From the NCBI GenBank assembly GCA_040437565.1, contig JBDOQK010000046.1, positions 124,001 through 188,000 on the forward strand: 64,000 bases of DNA, in the 5' to 3' direction. Numbering within the stretch: position 1 is the first letter of the stretch; each line of letters opens with the position of its first letter. Source of the stretch: Albugo candida (Eukaryota; Oomycota; Peronosporomycetes; Albuginales). Under the pieces are notes generated by a model. It was not told the DNA's origin and made no database searches. It was given only the letters and a program-made list of their open reading frames with translations. This document shows, piece after piece, positions 24,343 to 35,869 of the stretch. A program made the position numbers and the translations under genes.

Positions 24343-25530
24343 TTACGCTGCTTTTGCAAATCCGACGCGTGCTTTGCGTTCATCTGTTCCCCAATCGAAA
24401 ACAGTGTAATACTTGCGCATCAAAACATCTCCCAATATCCACAAAGGTCCCGCAGGAGCAGGAATATCAATTCCAGTGAAGGCCCACAGACAAAATGGTC
24501 CAGTGTGAAGGATGTAGTCTTTCTTTGATAGTGTAAGCACGTGCCCGTCAATGTCAAAGGAGATATCAGGGCCATCCGCAGTGCAACTGATTATATATTG
24601 TCCCATGATAAATGAGTGTGCTCCAACTACCTTCGCGAGCGCGTGGATTTCATCTTTTGGACCTGCGATCAGCGATGTTCCCGAATCAATAATCGCTTTG
24701 TGGCAACCTTGGAATGTTTTTTGTGCCGATTGAACTGACTTCAACGCCACAACCCAGTAAGTTGGATGCTTTACTTCGACATAAGCAATTTCTCCAACAA
24801 AATGTTTTTTGTCGATACCTCCAATGGTCAATTCTCCAGGTTTATTATCGCCGAGATAAAATGCAAAGACAGGCTCGGCGAGTAATTTCATTTGTATCAT
24901 GCGGTGGAACGGAGTGCGAAGATGATCAACACTGATGGTGTCGAACGCCAATCCAAAAATTCCGTCAAATTTACCCAGTAGATAAGCCATCCCAAGACCT
25001 TTGGTGACATTGATTTCGGCGAAAAATTGATCCGGGACCGCGATACTGCCAACATGAAGCAAATCCTGAGATAGATATCCAGATACGGGTCCACTTCCAT
25101 ACATGATCTTGAACATCGTGCCATTTGACTTGTAAGTGTGAGACTTTGAGTGATCGTAAACCTTGTGACTCCCAAAATGGCGATTGGGAACCCATAAATT
25201 GCTCGATCCGGTGTCAAAAATGACAGAAAAACTCTGAGCAGGACTTCCAAGCTGAATTTCTCCATAGTATTGTGCGTTTTGAAAATCTCGGATGACAACA
25301 TCTACTTCGCTGGGCTTTGCAAGTAAGTTTTCAATGGTCGAGTAGCGATAATTCAGAGGGTCATCAGTGGGATCCCACACTTTTGGGTGTATGTTTCGGT
25401 AATTTTGCTTCAAAAGTGTCGTCACGAATTCTGTCTCATTTACTTTCTTCATGGGAATTCTAATTATTGAACCGAAGATACATTTCGTCAGGCAGAATGC
25501 TACCAAAGCCAGTGATGAATAAGGGATCAT
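24343..25530 (-). CDS. Pepsin-family aspartic protease (cathepsin D-like)
   Basis: 395 residues from the ATG at 25530 (an open frame reaches 25554 without an ATG). The N-terminus, MIPYSSLALVAFCLTKCIFG, is a likely signal peptide, followed by a propeptide of about 75 residues. The first catalytic motif is FDTGSSNLWVP (Asp106), the flap is KIMYGSG (Tyr144), and the second motif is IDSGTSLIAG (Asp282, DSGT rather than DTGT). The C-terminal WILGDVLMRKYYTVFD is typical of family A1. The first disulfide loop found in pepsin and cathepsin D after NLWVP is missing its cysteines. It is probably lysosomal or secreted. No introns are needed. It is convergent with the MIT gene, 121 bp apart. Confidence 0.92.
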   Translation of the reverse strand: MIPYSSLALVAFCLTKCIFGSIIRIPMKKVNETEFVTTLLKQNYRNIHPKVWDPTDDPLNYRYSTIENLLAKPSEVDVVIRDFQNAQYYGEIQLGSPAQSFSVIFDTGSSNLWVPNRHFGSHKVYDHSKSHTYKSNGTMFKIMYGSGPVSGYLSQDLLHVGSIAVPDQFFAEINVTKGLGMAYLLGKFDGIFGLAFDTISVDHLRTPFHRMIQMKLLAEPVFAFYLGDNKPGELTIGGIDKKHFVGEIAYVEVKHPTYWVVALKSVQSAQKTFQGCHKAIIDSGTSLIAGPKDEIHALAKVVGAHSFIMGQYIISCTADGPDISFDIDGHVLTLSKKDYILHTGPFCLWAFTGIDIPAPAGPLWILGDVLMRKYYTVFDWGTDERKARVGFAKAA

Positions 25531-26085
25531 TTCACTGCCGTTGATGCGAATCACTTGAGCTCGGAATGGGGAATGATTCGAATAGAAGACGAACTTCTAA
25601 TAAGTAGCTCTTCTGTTCGCTTCCATTTTTGATGAGATGCACATTATCTTGATATCAGTGGCGTCTTTCGAATTCGAGAGCTTTATATGGAACTAATTTT
25701 GGGTGGTCAGCGGTTCGTTTGAAAAAATGATAGTTTACCGTGCTTTTCGAGTCGCTGTTGGCCAATGAAGATGCGAACACCAAAGCAACAAAAACCCTGG
25801 CAAATATAGGAGGACGCGCTCGATATGAATCAATACCGTCTCACCTTGGAAGAAATGACTGGGCACCAATCGATCGCACAAGGGTGGAAAATTGACTAAG
25901 TTTTCGTGTCAGTGCACCAACCCAAACTCACAAATAGAATTTATTACATCGTTGAGGTTGTTGTCGATACTCGTGCTAATGTGTCGATAAGATACATCAC
26001 CAAATCTTTGACACTTTGAGAGTTCAATTTGGCCTTCTCAGCATCAATTTGCTCATCTGGCTGTGTCACTTTCTATTCGCAGGTG
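25531..26085. other. Intergenic region
   Basis: The upstream region of the aspartic protease gene and the 3' flank of the next minus-strand gene. No frame or structured element was recognised. Confidence 0.45.
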
Positions 26086-27751
26086 TCAGGAAGCTAAGCA
26101 GATCCGAATGAATAGATAATCTCGATGTCTCACTTCGACATCTTGATGATTTTTTCCTGAATCGTAACCAGAATGTTCTTGATTGGAGTACATCATGTTT
26201 TCATGCATCAAATGCTGTCGAAGGGACGGAAGGTTTACATTGGAATCCACGATACTGGTTTCAAAACAATCTCTAGTCAAATGAGATTTGATTGACTCGA
26301 TCGCATTCGAGTGTTTTCGCTGGCGTCGTTGTGTCAATATGGCGACAACGCTATGAAGCGATTGTAAAGTGCTGTGTATATTGGCCTGATTGATTTCATG
26401 CGGAGTCCTTTGGAAAGCAAGCACATAGTCTCTTTCATCCATTAGTCCGCTTGAATCACTGCCATTTCCGCAGAACTTGGTATAGTCTTGCTCAGCGATT
26501 CGTAAGCTGAATGGCACTTGTTTAAATTGATCCTTTCGATTCTTATTCGAGCATTGCTTCTTCCTGGGTGGTTTTCTCACTGACACGGAATCATCAGATG
26601 GTGGATGGGCGCGATTTGTGGCGTTTGTAACTTGCAACCCAGAGGCACGAACAGGCCCAGCTTCCATTAAATGCGTCATTTCCACGTCGGGGGCCTCCTG
26701 TCTCTCTATACACACATAGCAGTAGCATAATAGCCCTTCTTTGCAATTTGACTTGTAATACCAGCAAATCGTGTCGTTTTCTTGGTACCACCGACAAAGT
26801 CTTCCAAATAAAATGGCTTTATCGTTTTTAGACAATCCAGCACTTAATAGAGCATCAGTCATTATGACACGAAGTGAACATATTTGACGGACAAAAAGCA
26901 CTTGAATCCGTTGTAGATATTTGGTCATCTTCAGCTTGTATTGTATTCTCAAACAACTCGGCTTCATACAAACTGGGATCATTCATAGCCAGCGTGCTAA
27001 TCAGTCTTTTATATTTGGACCGTCCAGCTGATAGAATCTCTTCGAATAACTCTGTTCCTTGTGCTGGCAAAACACTTTTTTGCAATTCGAAGCCACTCTT
27101 CATGCCGCTAAACAAACATCGTAGCAAAAGTAGATTGAAAGTGAGGATGTATACGTCTCATAGAGCGCGAGGTTATCAAGCGCTTCACGTTGCATCGATT
27201 CCAGCATTGAATTTGCAGAATGGTTGCAATCAATTTCTTTTTCTAACATCAGGCAAATGATTGTGTAACGTTCACGTTGACGCCTGTTCTACAATTACTG
27301 TCTGCTTTCGTCTGCTTTGGAGAGTGAACAAGCTATGAAACAGATGAATTGCTTACTGTTACATCCATTGTTTCCCTCGAGATATCAAGTAATCCTACCA
27401 ATAACCCGCTCTGCCTGACGAGACTTTGCACTTGAAGTCGAATCAATTCTACATAAACCCACGTCAATCTCAGTCAAATAGATGTCATAACGTACCGACT
27501 CGAATGTGAACTTGTTGCGATCTTGTCACGATTTCTAGACACATATATCAAGATGATGATGGTTTGTTTCAGATCGTACCGTCACGCAGTGAATTTAGAC
27601 GCTCTTCAGCACATTCGAAACCATCAAGTGAATGGAACGGAGTCGTTACAAACTCAACATATCGCTCATTGAAAGGATTCTTCACATGTCGCTTCTTCTT
27701 CACATCTTCTTTCACCAGATTCCATAAACTTTTCATCTTTCCAACATTCAT
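26086..27751 (-). CDS. Unrecognised multi-exon coiled-coil-like protein
   Basis: Six or more exons, assembled by eye from short GT..AG introns with consistent phase: 27751-27580, 27534-27496, 27448-27357, 27288-27155, 27107 to about 26890, and a last exon ending at 26086. Introns are 45, 47, 68 and 47 bp. The last junction (about 26850-26940) is not resolved; two frames overlap there. Spliced pieces join smoothly, for example ERLNSLRD-EIVTRSQQVHIRV-ELIRLQVQSLV, which looks like amphipathic helix. The final exon has several Cys (CWYYKSNCKEGLLCYC), a Lys/Arg-rich patch (RKPPRKKQC) and a low-complexity tail. I do not recognise a family. A BAR-like or other helical scaffold is only a guess. Confidence 0.5.
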
Positions 27752-27956
27752 TCTGCCACAAATATGCACTTGACTTCAACTTCAACTTCAACTAAAGATT
27801 CGTACTTAAGGAGAGCAATCATCATTCTTAGATCTTCGGTTTTAAATTTGCATCAAAGCGCGCAAACGACGCGATAGCTTTCTGATTAATAATGTTACAG
27901 GTGGCGTAACGCTTTATTGTAATCTACACGTGCATAATAAGGATAAGAAGCAGTAA

Positions 27957-30900
27957 ATGGGCTGCGGGGCATCGCTCTCCGATTCCGACTTTCCCGGAGC
28001 ACAAAAACGCATAAGCGGATTCAGTAATGACACGCCTGAGCTAAATTCTTTATCGCACGCTTCGAGTGCAAGTAAAGCAACCCGGACACGCGTTTCTGAC
28101 AATTTAACGCTTCGTTATGCTGTCATCTCACAGAGAGGATACTATCCAGACGGTAATGCGACTATCACGTGCTTTTATACTATATCTCTTACAGTTGATA
28201 CACAGCACCGGATAAGCCAAACCAAGACGCGTTCACGGTCATCCCAAATTTCAATGACGACAAAAATCAGTTTTACTGTGGTGTATTTGACGGCCATGGT
28301 GCAAACGGAGACGCATGTGCCATATTCGCACGGAAAGAATGTCCGGAGTGTATGCGGAGATTTCAAAAGAAAAGAATGCTGAGTCTACTGGAAGCATATT
28401 ACAAATCATTTGAGGATGCCAATACAAGACTTCATGCCTCCATGATCGATGACAGTGCGAGTGGAACCACAGCGATCTGCATGTTGCTGGAGAACGAAAC
28501 TGCCCATATTGCTAATGTTGGAGACTCCCGTGCTGTCTTGGCAACTCTGAGTGACGGAAAGCTTTTGGCCCAAGCTCTCTCAGTAGATCAAACGCCTTAT
28601 CGAACAGTACGACTTCGTTTCTTACCATACAATTGCGGAAGTCACGCGAATTTGTGCATCTAGGATGAGCGGAATCGTGTTGTTCGTGCGGGAGCTCGTA
28701 TATTAACAATGGATCAATTGGAGGGAATCGCACCTTTACACGAGGTTTGTGTTGGCTTTTTGCCACATTTGTATCATGAGTTCTCATGTTGCTGTGTCAT
28801 TATGTAGAACTGGTCCGATAAGCTGAACGGTGAGATAGACGAGGAAGGAGACCCACCGCGAGTCTGGTCGCCCTATGGATCATTTCCAGGCACTGCATTC
28901 ACTCGAAGCATTGGTGATGAGGTAGCAGAAGGACTAGGAGTAATTGCAGCACCGGAAGTCACGTCGATACATATCTCAAGAGATGATGTATTTATTGTTA
29001 TTGCGAGTGATGGCGTCTTTGAATTTCTGACAAGTCAAGCAGTCGTGGATCTAGTAAAGTCTTGTGAAGATCCATACGTTGCCTGTGAGAAAGTGGTTGC
29101 AGAGTCCTATCGATTATGGCTTACATACGAGCTCCGGACAGACGACATCACGATCATATGCGTGTATTTCGAGTTTGATGCGATTTCAGATAGCCCACGC
29201 GCAAGAGCACGAGCAACTTCTGAAGCTCTTACATCCAAGCAGATACGGCCTGTGCGTAAAGGTATGCGTACGGAGACTAGACGGGCACAAATGCGGAAAG
29301 ATATGGGCGAACTCGTAAAAGAAGAAGATATTGCGTACCGAGTGGATGATCATGCAATCCCAAAATCTTTGACAGAGATGGAAGTTTTGGAGAAGATAAC
29401 AACGGGAAATTGGCTCTTTCGTCATCTTACGCAGCGACAGAAAGCTGATATTTACGCAGTTATGGAAAGGATTGAAGTATCGAAAGGTCAAATTGTGATT
29501 CAACAAGGAGATGCGGGCGATCGGTTTTACATTGTGGAGTCTGGGCAATATCAGGTGAGTGTACAGAACGATAAAATCGCGAGTGTAGTGCATACATACA
29601 AAGAATCGATGGAACAGGAAGCCCGGCACGCATCATTTGGTGAACTTGCACTCATGCACGATGCACCGAGAACGTCTTCGGTGACAGCTTTATCGTCAGG
29701 TGCACTTTGGGCAATCGATTGTCGCGCATTTCGTCGCGTTTTCATGAAAGCACCGACACCAGTCCTGATTCAAACGCTGCAGAATGTGGATATCTTGAAA
29801 ACTGTTTCGTATGCTCGACTGAAATGCCTCGCAAATAATCTCACAGAGGTCATTTTTCAAGATGGCGAATATGTCATACGGCAAGGCGATGTTGGCAATA
29901 CATTCTACGTGATCAAGGAAGGCACCGTGAGCTGCACGATTGTGGAAGAAGATGCCATAACCAAGAAGAAAGAATCTCGACAAGTCCTTCGACTCAAGGA
30001 AAATCAATATTTTGGAGAACGGGCCTTGCTGAAAGAAGTTCCTCGAGCTGCTAATGTCATTTCAGTTGGACGTACAAAGCTTTTGCAGATTGCTCGAAGA
30101 GAATTCGAACAGATCCTGGGCTCTTTGCAGGAAATGATCGACAGCGATAGTCGGCAACGCGAAGCCCGCGATGTATTCGAAAGCGCAGTAAAACAACTAC
30201 GACAAGTACATCGACAGCCACACGAATCAAGTATCGCCTCGATCGACATGCAAGAATTCCGATTTCGATACCTTTTACAAAACAATGGATGGAATTATTT
30301 GGCTGTATATCAGCAGCAGCCACAACGACGACGATACATAACCGTCCAAGTATTCGCATTGAAGCTCATCAGTATCGAAAAGAAGGCCGAATTCAGCACC
30401 AACATGGCTATGCATCGAGCGCTACGATCTAGGACGCCACTTATCACAAAAATACAAAAAACATGGAAGGATTCGTGCGGCTTTTACGTCTACTTTGACG
30501 CGGTTGTCATCGGTACTCTGTCGACAGTGATTGGAGAGAACTATCTGCCCGAAGACATTGCACGTGCCTATGCAGCTCAAGCGTTGCTTGCATTAGAGTA
30601 CATGCACAATGCTGGATATGTGTATCGAAATCTCAGCGTCAACAATATTCTCGTCGACACTGACGGCTACCTCCGTTTCTACGACCTTCANNNNNNNNNN
30701 NNNNNNNNNNNNNNNNNNNNNNNNNNNNNNNNNNNNNNNNNNNNNNNNNNNNNNNNNNNNNNNNNNNNNNNNNNNNNNNNNNNNNNNNNNCATGGCTATG
30801 CATCGAGCGCTACGATCTAGGACGCCACTTATCACAAAAATACAAAAAACATGGAAAGATTCGTGCGGCTTTTACGTCTACTTTGACGCGGTTGTCATCG

Positions 30901-31622
30901 GTACTCTGTCGACAGTGATTGGAGAGAACTATCTGCCCGAAGACATTGCACGTGCCTATGCAGCTCAAGCGTTGCTTGCATTAGAGTACATGCACAATGC
31001 TGGATATGTGTATCGAAATCTCAGCGTCAACAATATTCTCGTCGACACTGACGGCTACCTCCGTTTCTACGACCTTCACTTGATGAAGAAACTCTCTGAT
31101 GACGCTCGAACGTACACAATCTGTGGCACAGCGGAATATATGGCTCCTGAAATGGTATCAGCTTGTGGGCACAACACCAGCGTGGATATATGGGCGCTGG
31201 GAGTATTGACTTTTGAAATGTTATGTGGTGAAACTCCGTTTGCCGTGACCAGTCATGAAATGAGCGATAATGACATCACTATGGCCGTATATTCCAAGAT
31301 TTCGCGACATTGTAAGAAAGATTTGGGGTTCCCTCGAGACGATTTGACTCCTCAGGCACAAGATCTTATTCGAATACTGCTAGATCCGATCGCACAAAGT
31401 CGTTTTGGCTGTCAAGGTCAAATATCGGTGGAAAAAGGAGGCTCTGTCATACGCGCGCATCCATGGTTCAACGCGATCGATTGGGTACAATTAGCTGCAG
31501 AAACAGCGGAAATACCTCATTCTTCATTTAAGTATGGAGAGATGCACGATCAATTACCATCAAGTCTTGAGCCACACTTGGAACCTTGCTTGGACGACAT
31601 TGACTGGCTCGAGGATTTCTGA
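27957..31622 (+). CDS. PP2C phosphatase / two cyclic-nucleotide-binding domains / PKG-like kinase fusion
   Basis: Four exons: 27957-28152, 28206-28606, 28664-28744 and 28808-31622 (introns 53, 57, 63 bp). The last exon contains a false repeat around the gap at 30691-30790; without it the protein is about 1034 residues. The N-terminus MGCG suggests myristoylation and palmitoylation. The PP2C domain (about 50-350) keeps [28 protein letters not shown] and DDITII, so it looks active. Two cNMP-binding domains follow (about 425-540 and 550-670) with cassettes [15 protein letters not shown] (Thr as in cGMP sites) and [15 protein letters not shown]. The AGC-type kinase part (about 710-1034) has VFALK and [10 protein letters not shown]. 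However, YRD is YRN, the following Lys is Ser, DFG is DLH and the Gly loop is degenerate: a pseudokinase. Fusions of this type are known from flagellated protists. Confidence 0.88.
30403..31078. other. False duplication around an assembly gap inside the kinase exon
   Basis: The 288 bp at 30403-30690 repeat at 30791-31078 on the other side of a 100-N run. They differ at one position (G at 30469, A at 30857). The reading frame is continuous if one copy and the Ns are dropped, so this is an unmerged overlap, possibly of two alleles. Confidence 0.9.
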
Positions 31623-32252
31623 TGCGGACAGATGATTGAGATAGTGGGACATTTGCGAATGTAAACGCACACGGTTTCAGTCACATTGTACGCGTCCCCT
31701 CGAAATTTGTCAACTTCAAAGTCAATTTCAATATCAGTCATCAAGACGATCCTCAACATACGTCAGCATTAAGATATTGGAGCGCTTCTTGGAAACATGT
31801 ACGACTGTGCATCGTCGACTTGGAACTCAGCGTACGCATTGTAAATGATTGTATTGATCGATCGTGACCGCATGTACCCTTGACGGAGAAGATGAAGATG
31901 TCAATTCGGAAGCGGCTTTTTTCTCTTCTTTTGCCCGGAAATGCTCGTCGACCAGTCGTCANNNNNNNNNNNNNNNNNNNNNNNNNNNNNNNNNNNNNNN
32001 NNNNNNNNNNNNNNNNNNNNNNNNNNNNNNNNNNNNNNNNNNNNNNNNNNNNNNNNNNNNNGAAATGCTCGTCGACCAGTCGTCATCGAATATATGATTG
32101 GCTAATAAGTAAATTCTCTTTTGTTTATTGGCTGAAATATCAAATCTTTTATTTCGATTCAGTTCAGAAAAAGTGTATAAAAAAAACAAAAATAAACCCA
32201 AAAATCAAGAAAAAAGCTCCGATCCTTTCTTTCTCGCACTCCAAGAGATCTA
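31623..32252. other. Intergenic region with assembly gap (31962-32061)
   Basis: The 24 bp at 31938-31961 repeat at 32062-32085 across the Ns, another unmerged overlap. The AT-rich stretch after it (about 32100-32220) is the likely promoter of the trehalose gene. No gene was seen. Confidence 0.6.
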
Positions 32253-35200
32253 ATGTTACAGCGACTTCGTCATGTCGTCGGTTGGGGCTTACCAACTGCT
32301 CCGCCCGGAACCCGTGTCGATTTCCAAGTACGGGCGTCTATAGGACACGGTCAAACTGTTTATTTGGTAGGCGATATTCCTTCTTTGGGTGGCTCTATCG
32401 AAGCTGTTCCAACGCCTTCCTCGTGTTCTGGAGGAAGTAAAAGTATGAATGCAACCTCCGGCAACAGCTCATCGTCCAATGTATCGCTGGAACACGGTGT
32501 AGCGCTGGTCACAACGCCGGATTTATATCCCATTTGGTACAATTTAGAACCAATTATGGTGCCTTCAGGAACACGAATTCATTATCGGTATGCAATATGT
32601 ACCGGTAGCAAATTCACTCGTTATGAAACATTGGATGGAATTTCGCGACAATTACAAATCGGTAATGAAGATTTACAGACAAACGATACATTGGACACTC
32701 TTCAGTCGTCCGCACAAGAGGAAATGGACGATAAATACGGCGGTCGTACCTCATTTTGGAGTGTTGTTCCACGCTTAAGCTCAGGACAAGCATTTGTGGA
32801 TCGAAGGGCAAATGGAATCGCTGAAAAGGACGGAACTATGACGGGTCGAAATCTGACACTTTCAATCACAGGAGGAATCCCTGAAGAAGAAGAACATCAC
32901 GAAACATCAGAGATCTCATCGTCCTTGCATTTGGGTGAAGATGAATGTCGAGTCTTTTGTAGCTCTCCAGCAATGTACCGATCGCGAGCGTACTCTGAAG
33001 AATCGGCAAAATCTCCGCGGAATGTCACAATCGACGCATCCGATGGCGTTATTATCGTTGTGTACCGTCTTCCCGTTTTAGTGATTCGTCAAATGGATGG
33101 AAATTATCTCATCGAGTGGGAAGATGATAACTTACTTTGCCCGCCGGGCTTTCTGAAGGAGTCCGATAAAAGTATGTCGTGGGATCAAGCAAGCTCCATG
33201 CGGATCACGTGGGTCGGGACGGTCCATTGCTCCTCTGTGATTCCAAAGGAAGACGAAGAAAAACTCGTTCGACTTCTGATGCCATTTCGCTGTGTGCCTG
33301 TATTTCTCAGTCAAAATAGCGCCCAAACCTTTCATGATTTTTGTTACGGAACGTTATGGCCAATCTTTCATAATATTGTCGATGTGTATGGAAAACTACC
33401 GACACGATGGTGGAATCCGACGCAACAGAAGAATGCTTGGGCCGCGTATAAGAATGTCAATCGGATTTTCGTGAATAAAGTGATTGAAGTGTACAATGAA
33501 GGCGATTTAGTTTGGGTTCACGGGTTCCATTTGCTTGTGGCTCCATCGTTTCTGTCTCGTCGTCTACCGGTCGTCAACGTCGGCTTGTACCTTCACACAC
33601 CGTTCCCATCCTCTGAGATTTTTCGCACGTTGTCTGTCCGAGCGGATTTGCTTCGTGGAATGCTCTCAGCCGATCATATTGGCTTCCATTTGTACGAACA
33701 CGCTCGTCATTTTCTCACAAGCTGTCGTCGAATTCTTGGTGTCAAATACAGTGCTCAGCCTGGCGGGTACATTGGAATCGAATATAATGGACGTGTTGTG
33801 ATGCTCACGATCTCTCATATTGGCATCGAGACGTCTTTCATGGACATTATCAACGATACCGATACTGTAAAGAGAGAGTATCAGCGCTTGATGGAAAAAT
33901 ACGATGCCGGGAATCGAAGAATTATCGTCGGAATCGATCGAGTCGAACGGCTGAAGGGAATCATTCTCAAAATCTCATCGATTGAGCATTTTCTCAACAT
34001 GTACCCGGAATGGCAATGCAAATTACAAGTGATCCAAGTCGGTATCATCGATTCTTCAAATCCTTCCAGCGAGAAAACAAACGTTCGAGAGGAAGTGATC
34101 AAAGCTGTGGAACGAACAAATGAGCGATTTAAAGGCGTACGCGAGGATCCCGTTATCGTATACAAAGAAGTGGAAAACACCGATTTAGCGGCGAGACTTC
34201 CGCTTTGGCGACTTGGGAATATTTTCCTGTCGACTTCTGTACGCGACGCTGTGAATTTATATCCGTTCGAATTCGTCTACGCCCACCAATTGTGTGAGAA
34301 ACCTGGCGTTCTGATCGTCTCCGAGTTCTCTGGAAGCAGTCGTGTGCTCCGTGGAAGCATTGGAATCAATCCTTGGCGTCGCGATGAAATTGTGAATGCG
34401 ATTGGCACGGCATTGAAAATGACCGAAAGCGAGCTTTCAGCCCGACACCAAAAAGACTTGGAATATATCGTCTCGAATTCTCGCACGAAATGGGCCGAAC
34501 GAATTTTAGTCGACCTCAAACGCACCAAAAAGCTTTCCACAGAGGGCGAGCATATGGGCTACGGATTGGGTCTGAGCTTTCGCATGTTGGAATTCAATGC
34601 GGGATTCAAGTTACTCGATACTGAAGCAGTTGCTAAAGCGTATCGAAGCAGTTATCGTCGTGTGTTATTGTTTGATTACGGCAACACACTCGTGACAGAA
34701 GAACGCGGACGAAATGATTTCTCAAAGTATTTGGGCATTGAAAGTGATAGAATTCCCGATGGAACAATTGTATCCAAAGCAGAAGTGACTCCAGCACCGT
34801 CTGAAGTGCTTTCCGCGCTAAGTCTGATGTGCTCGGACCCGAGAAACACCGTTTTCGTATTAAGTGGAAAGGATCGATCTGATTTGGAAAAGACATTAGG
34901 CTCTGTACGCGGCTTGGGCTTGGCTGCAGAGCATGGATATCTGTATAAATGGGGCGATTCGCGTGCTTCCTCGTGTTCCGAAGACGAATGGCTTTGCACA
35001 AAAGACAATTTCGATGATTCCTGGAAGGATCTCACGCATTCCGTAATGGACACATACACCCAACGAACGCATGGAACGTATGTCGAGCTCAAAGGAAGCG
35101 CGTTATTATGGCAATATCGTGACGCCGACCCTGAATTCGGACATTTACAAGCGAAAGAATTACACGATCAATTGACACAAGTGTTGGAGAATTTCCAAGT

Positions 35201-35850
35201 CGAAGTATTAGCCGGAAGCGATTACCTCGAAGTACGTCCCGAAGGCGTCGATAAAGGCGTTATTGTCGATCGGATCCTCTCGACGCTCGAGTCGAAAATG
35301 GGCAATTATGTCGATTTTATTATGTGTATTGGCGACGATCAATCCGATGAGCTCATGTTCAAGTACCTCGAAGAAGTACGAAGTCGACCGAAATTGTTCA
35401 CAGTGACAGTGGGGAAAAAGCCCAGCGCCGCCAAATACTTTGTCAATGACGTCGAGCAAGTCAAAGAGCTTCTCAGCGTGTTGACAAAAGTATCGACGGC
35501 ACTGAATCGGAATCTGTCGCTGAATGATCTGAGGCTGTTTGACGGCCCAAGGCAAGCGTACGTGACGTATATCTCGTTGGGAATCGCTTATTCATATTTT
35601 TCGCTGCAGATCGCATCCCTCAAAATTGAAGGAAGAAAGTGAGGAAATTTTGGACTCGAGAGATTTGAGTATGGAGGAACCGTTGAGTATGGAGACTTCG
35701 AGTCGATTGACGCTCAAAAATAAATGCTCCATGTCGATGAGCGCGATTTCTAGCGTGGCCAATGCGTGCTCGGGCACCTCGTTCACGTATGAGCAGTATT
35801 TTAGCAAAATCGAGGAAACAGAAGACGATCAAGGCGGAATTTTCTTCTAA
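32253..35850 (+). CDS. Trehalose-6-phosphate synthase/phosphatase with starch-binding domain
   Basis: Two exons (32253-35566, 35610-35850; 43-bp intron GTATAT..CTGCAG) give about 1184 residues. Domains: CBM20-type starch-binding (about 10-130: VDFQVRASIGHGQTVYLVGD), GT20 trehalose-6-phosphate synthase (about 265-760: GLYLHTPFPSSE, GIDRVERLKG, SVRDAVNLYPFE, VSEFSGSS) and a HAD trehalose-phosphatase (about 800-1090: FDYGNTL, VLSGKDRSDLE, GDDQSDELMF). UDP-glucose and glucose-6-phosphate are the usual substrates. Two substitutions stand out: the GT20 motif VWVHDYH is VWVHGFH, and the HAD motif DxDGT is DYGNT, lacking the second Asp (general acid/base). The phosphatase half may therefore be weak or regulatory. 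The short last exon encodes a Ser-rich tail. Reading through the intron ends 69 codons earlier. Confidence 0.9.
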
Positions 35851-35869
35851 TTAAACAAGTAAAAGCCGT

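Noticed and set aside
26855-27127. Secreted protein with a hydrophobic leader at 27107-27145
   Set aside because: The hydrophobic stretch lies inside a 47-bp GT..AG intron, and joining the flanking exons gives a consistent helical protein.
30609-31622. Separate kinase gene starting inside the gap
   Set aside because: The sequence before the gap continues without a break into the sequence after it once the 288-bp overlap is merged; it is one gene.
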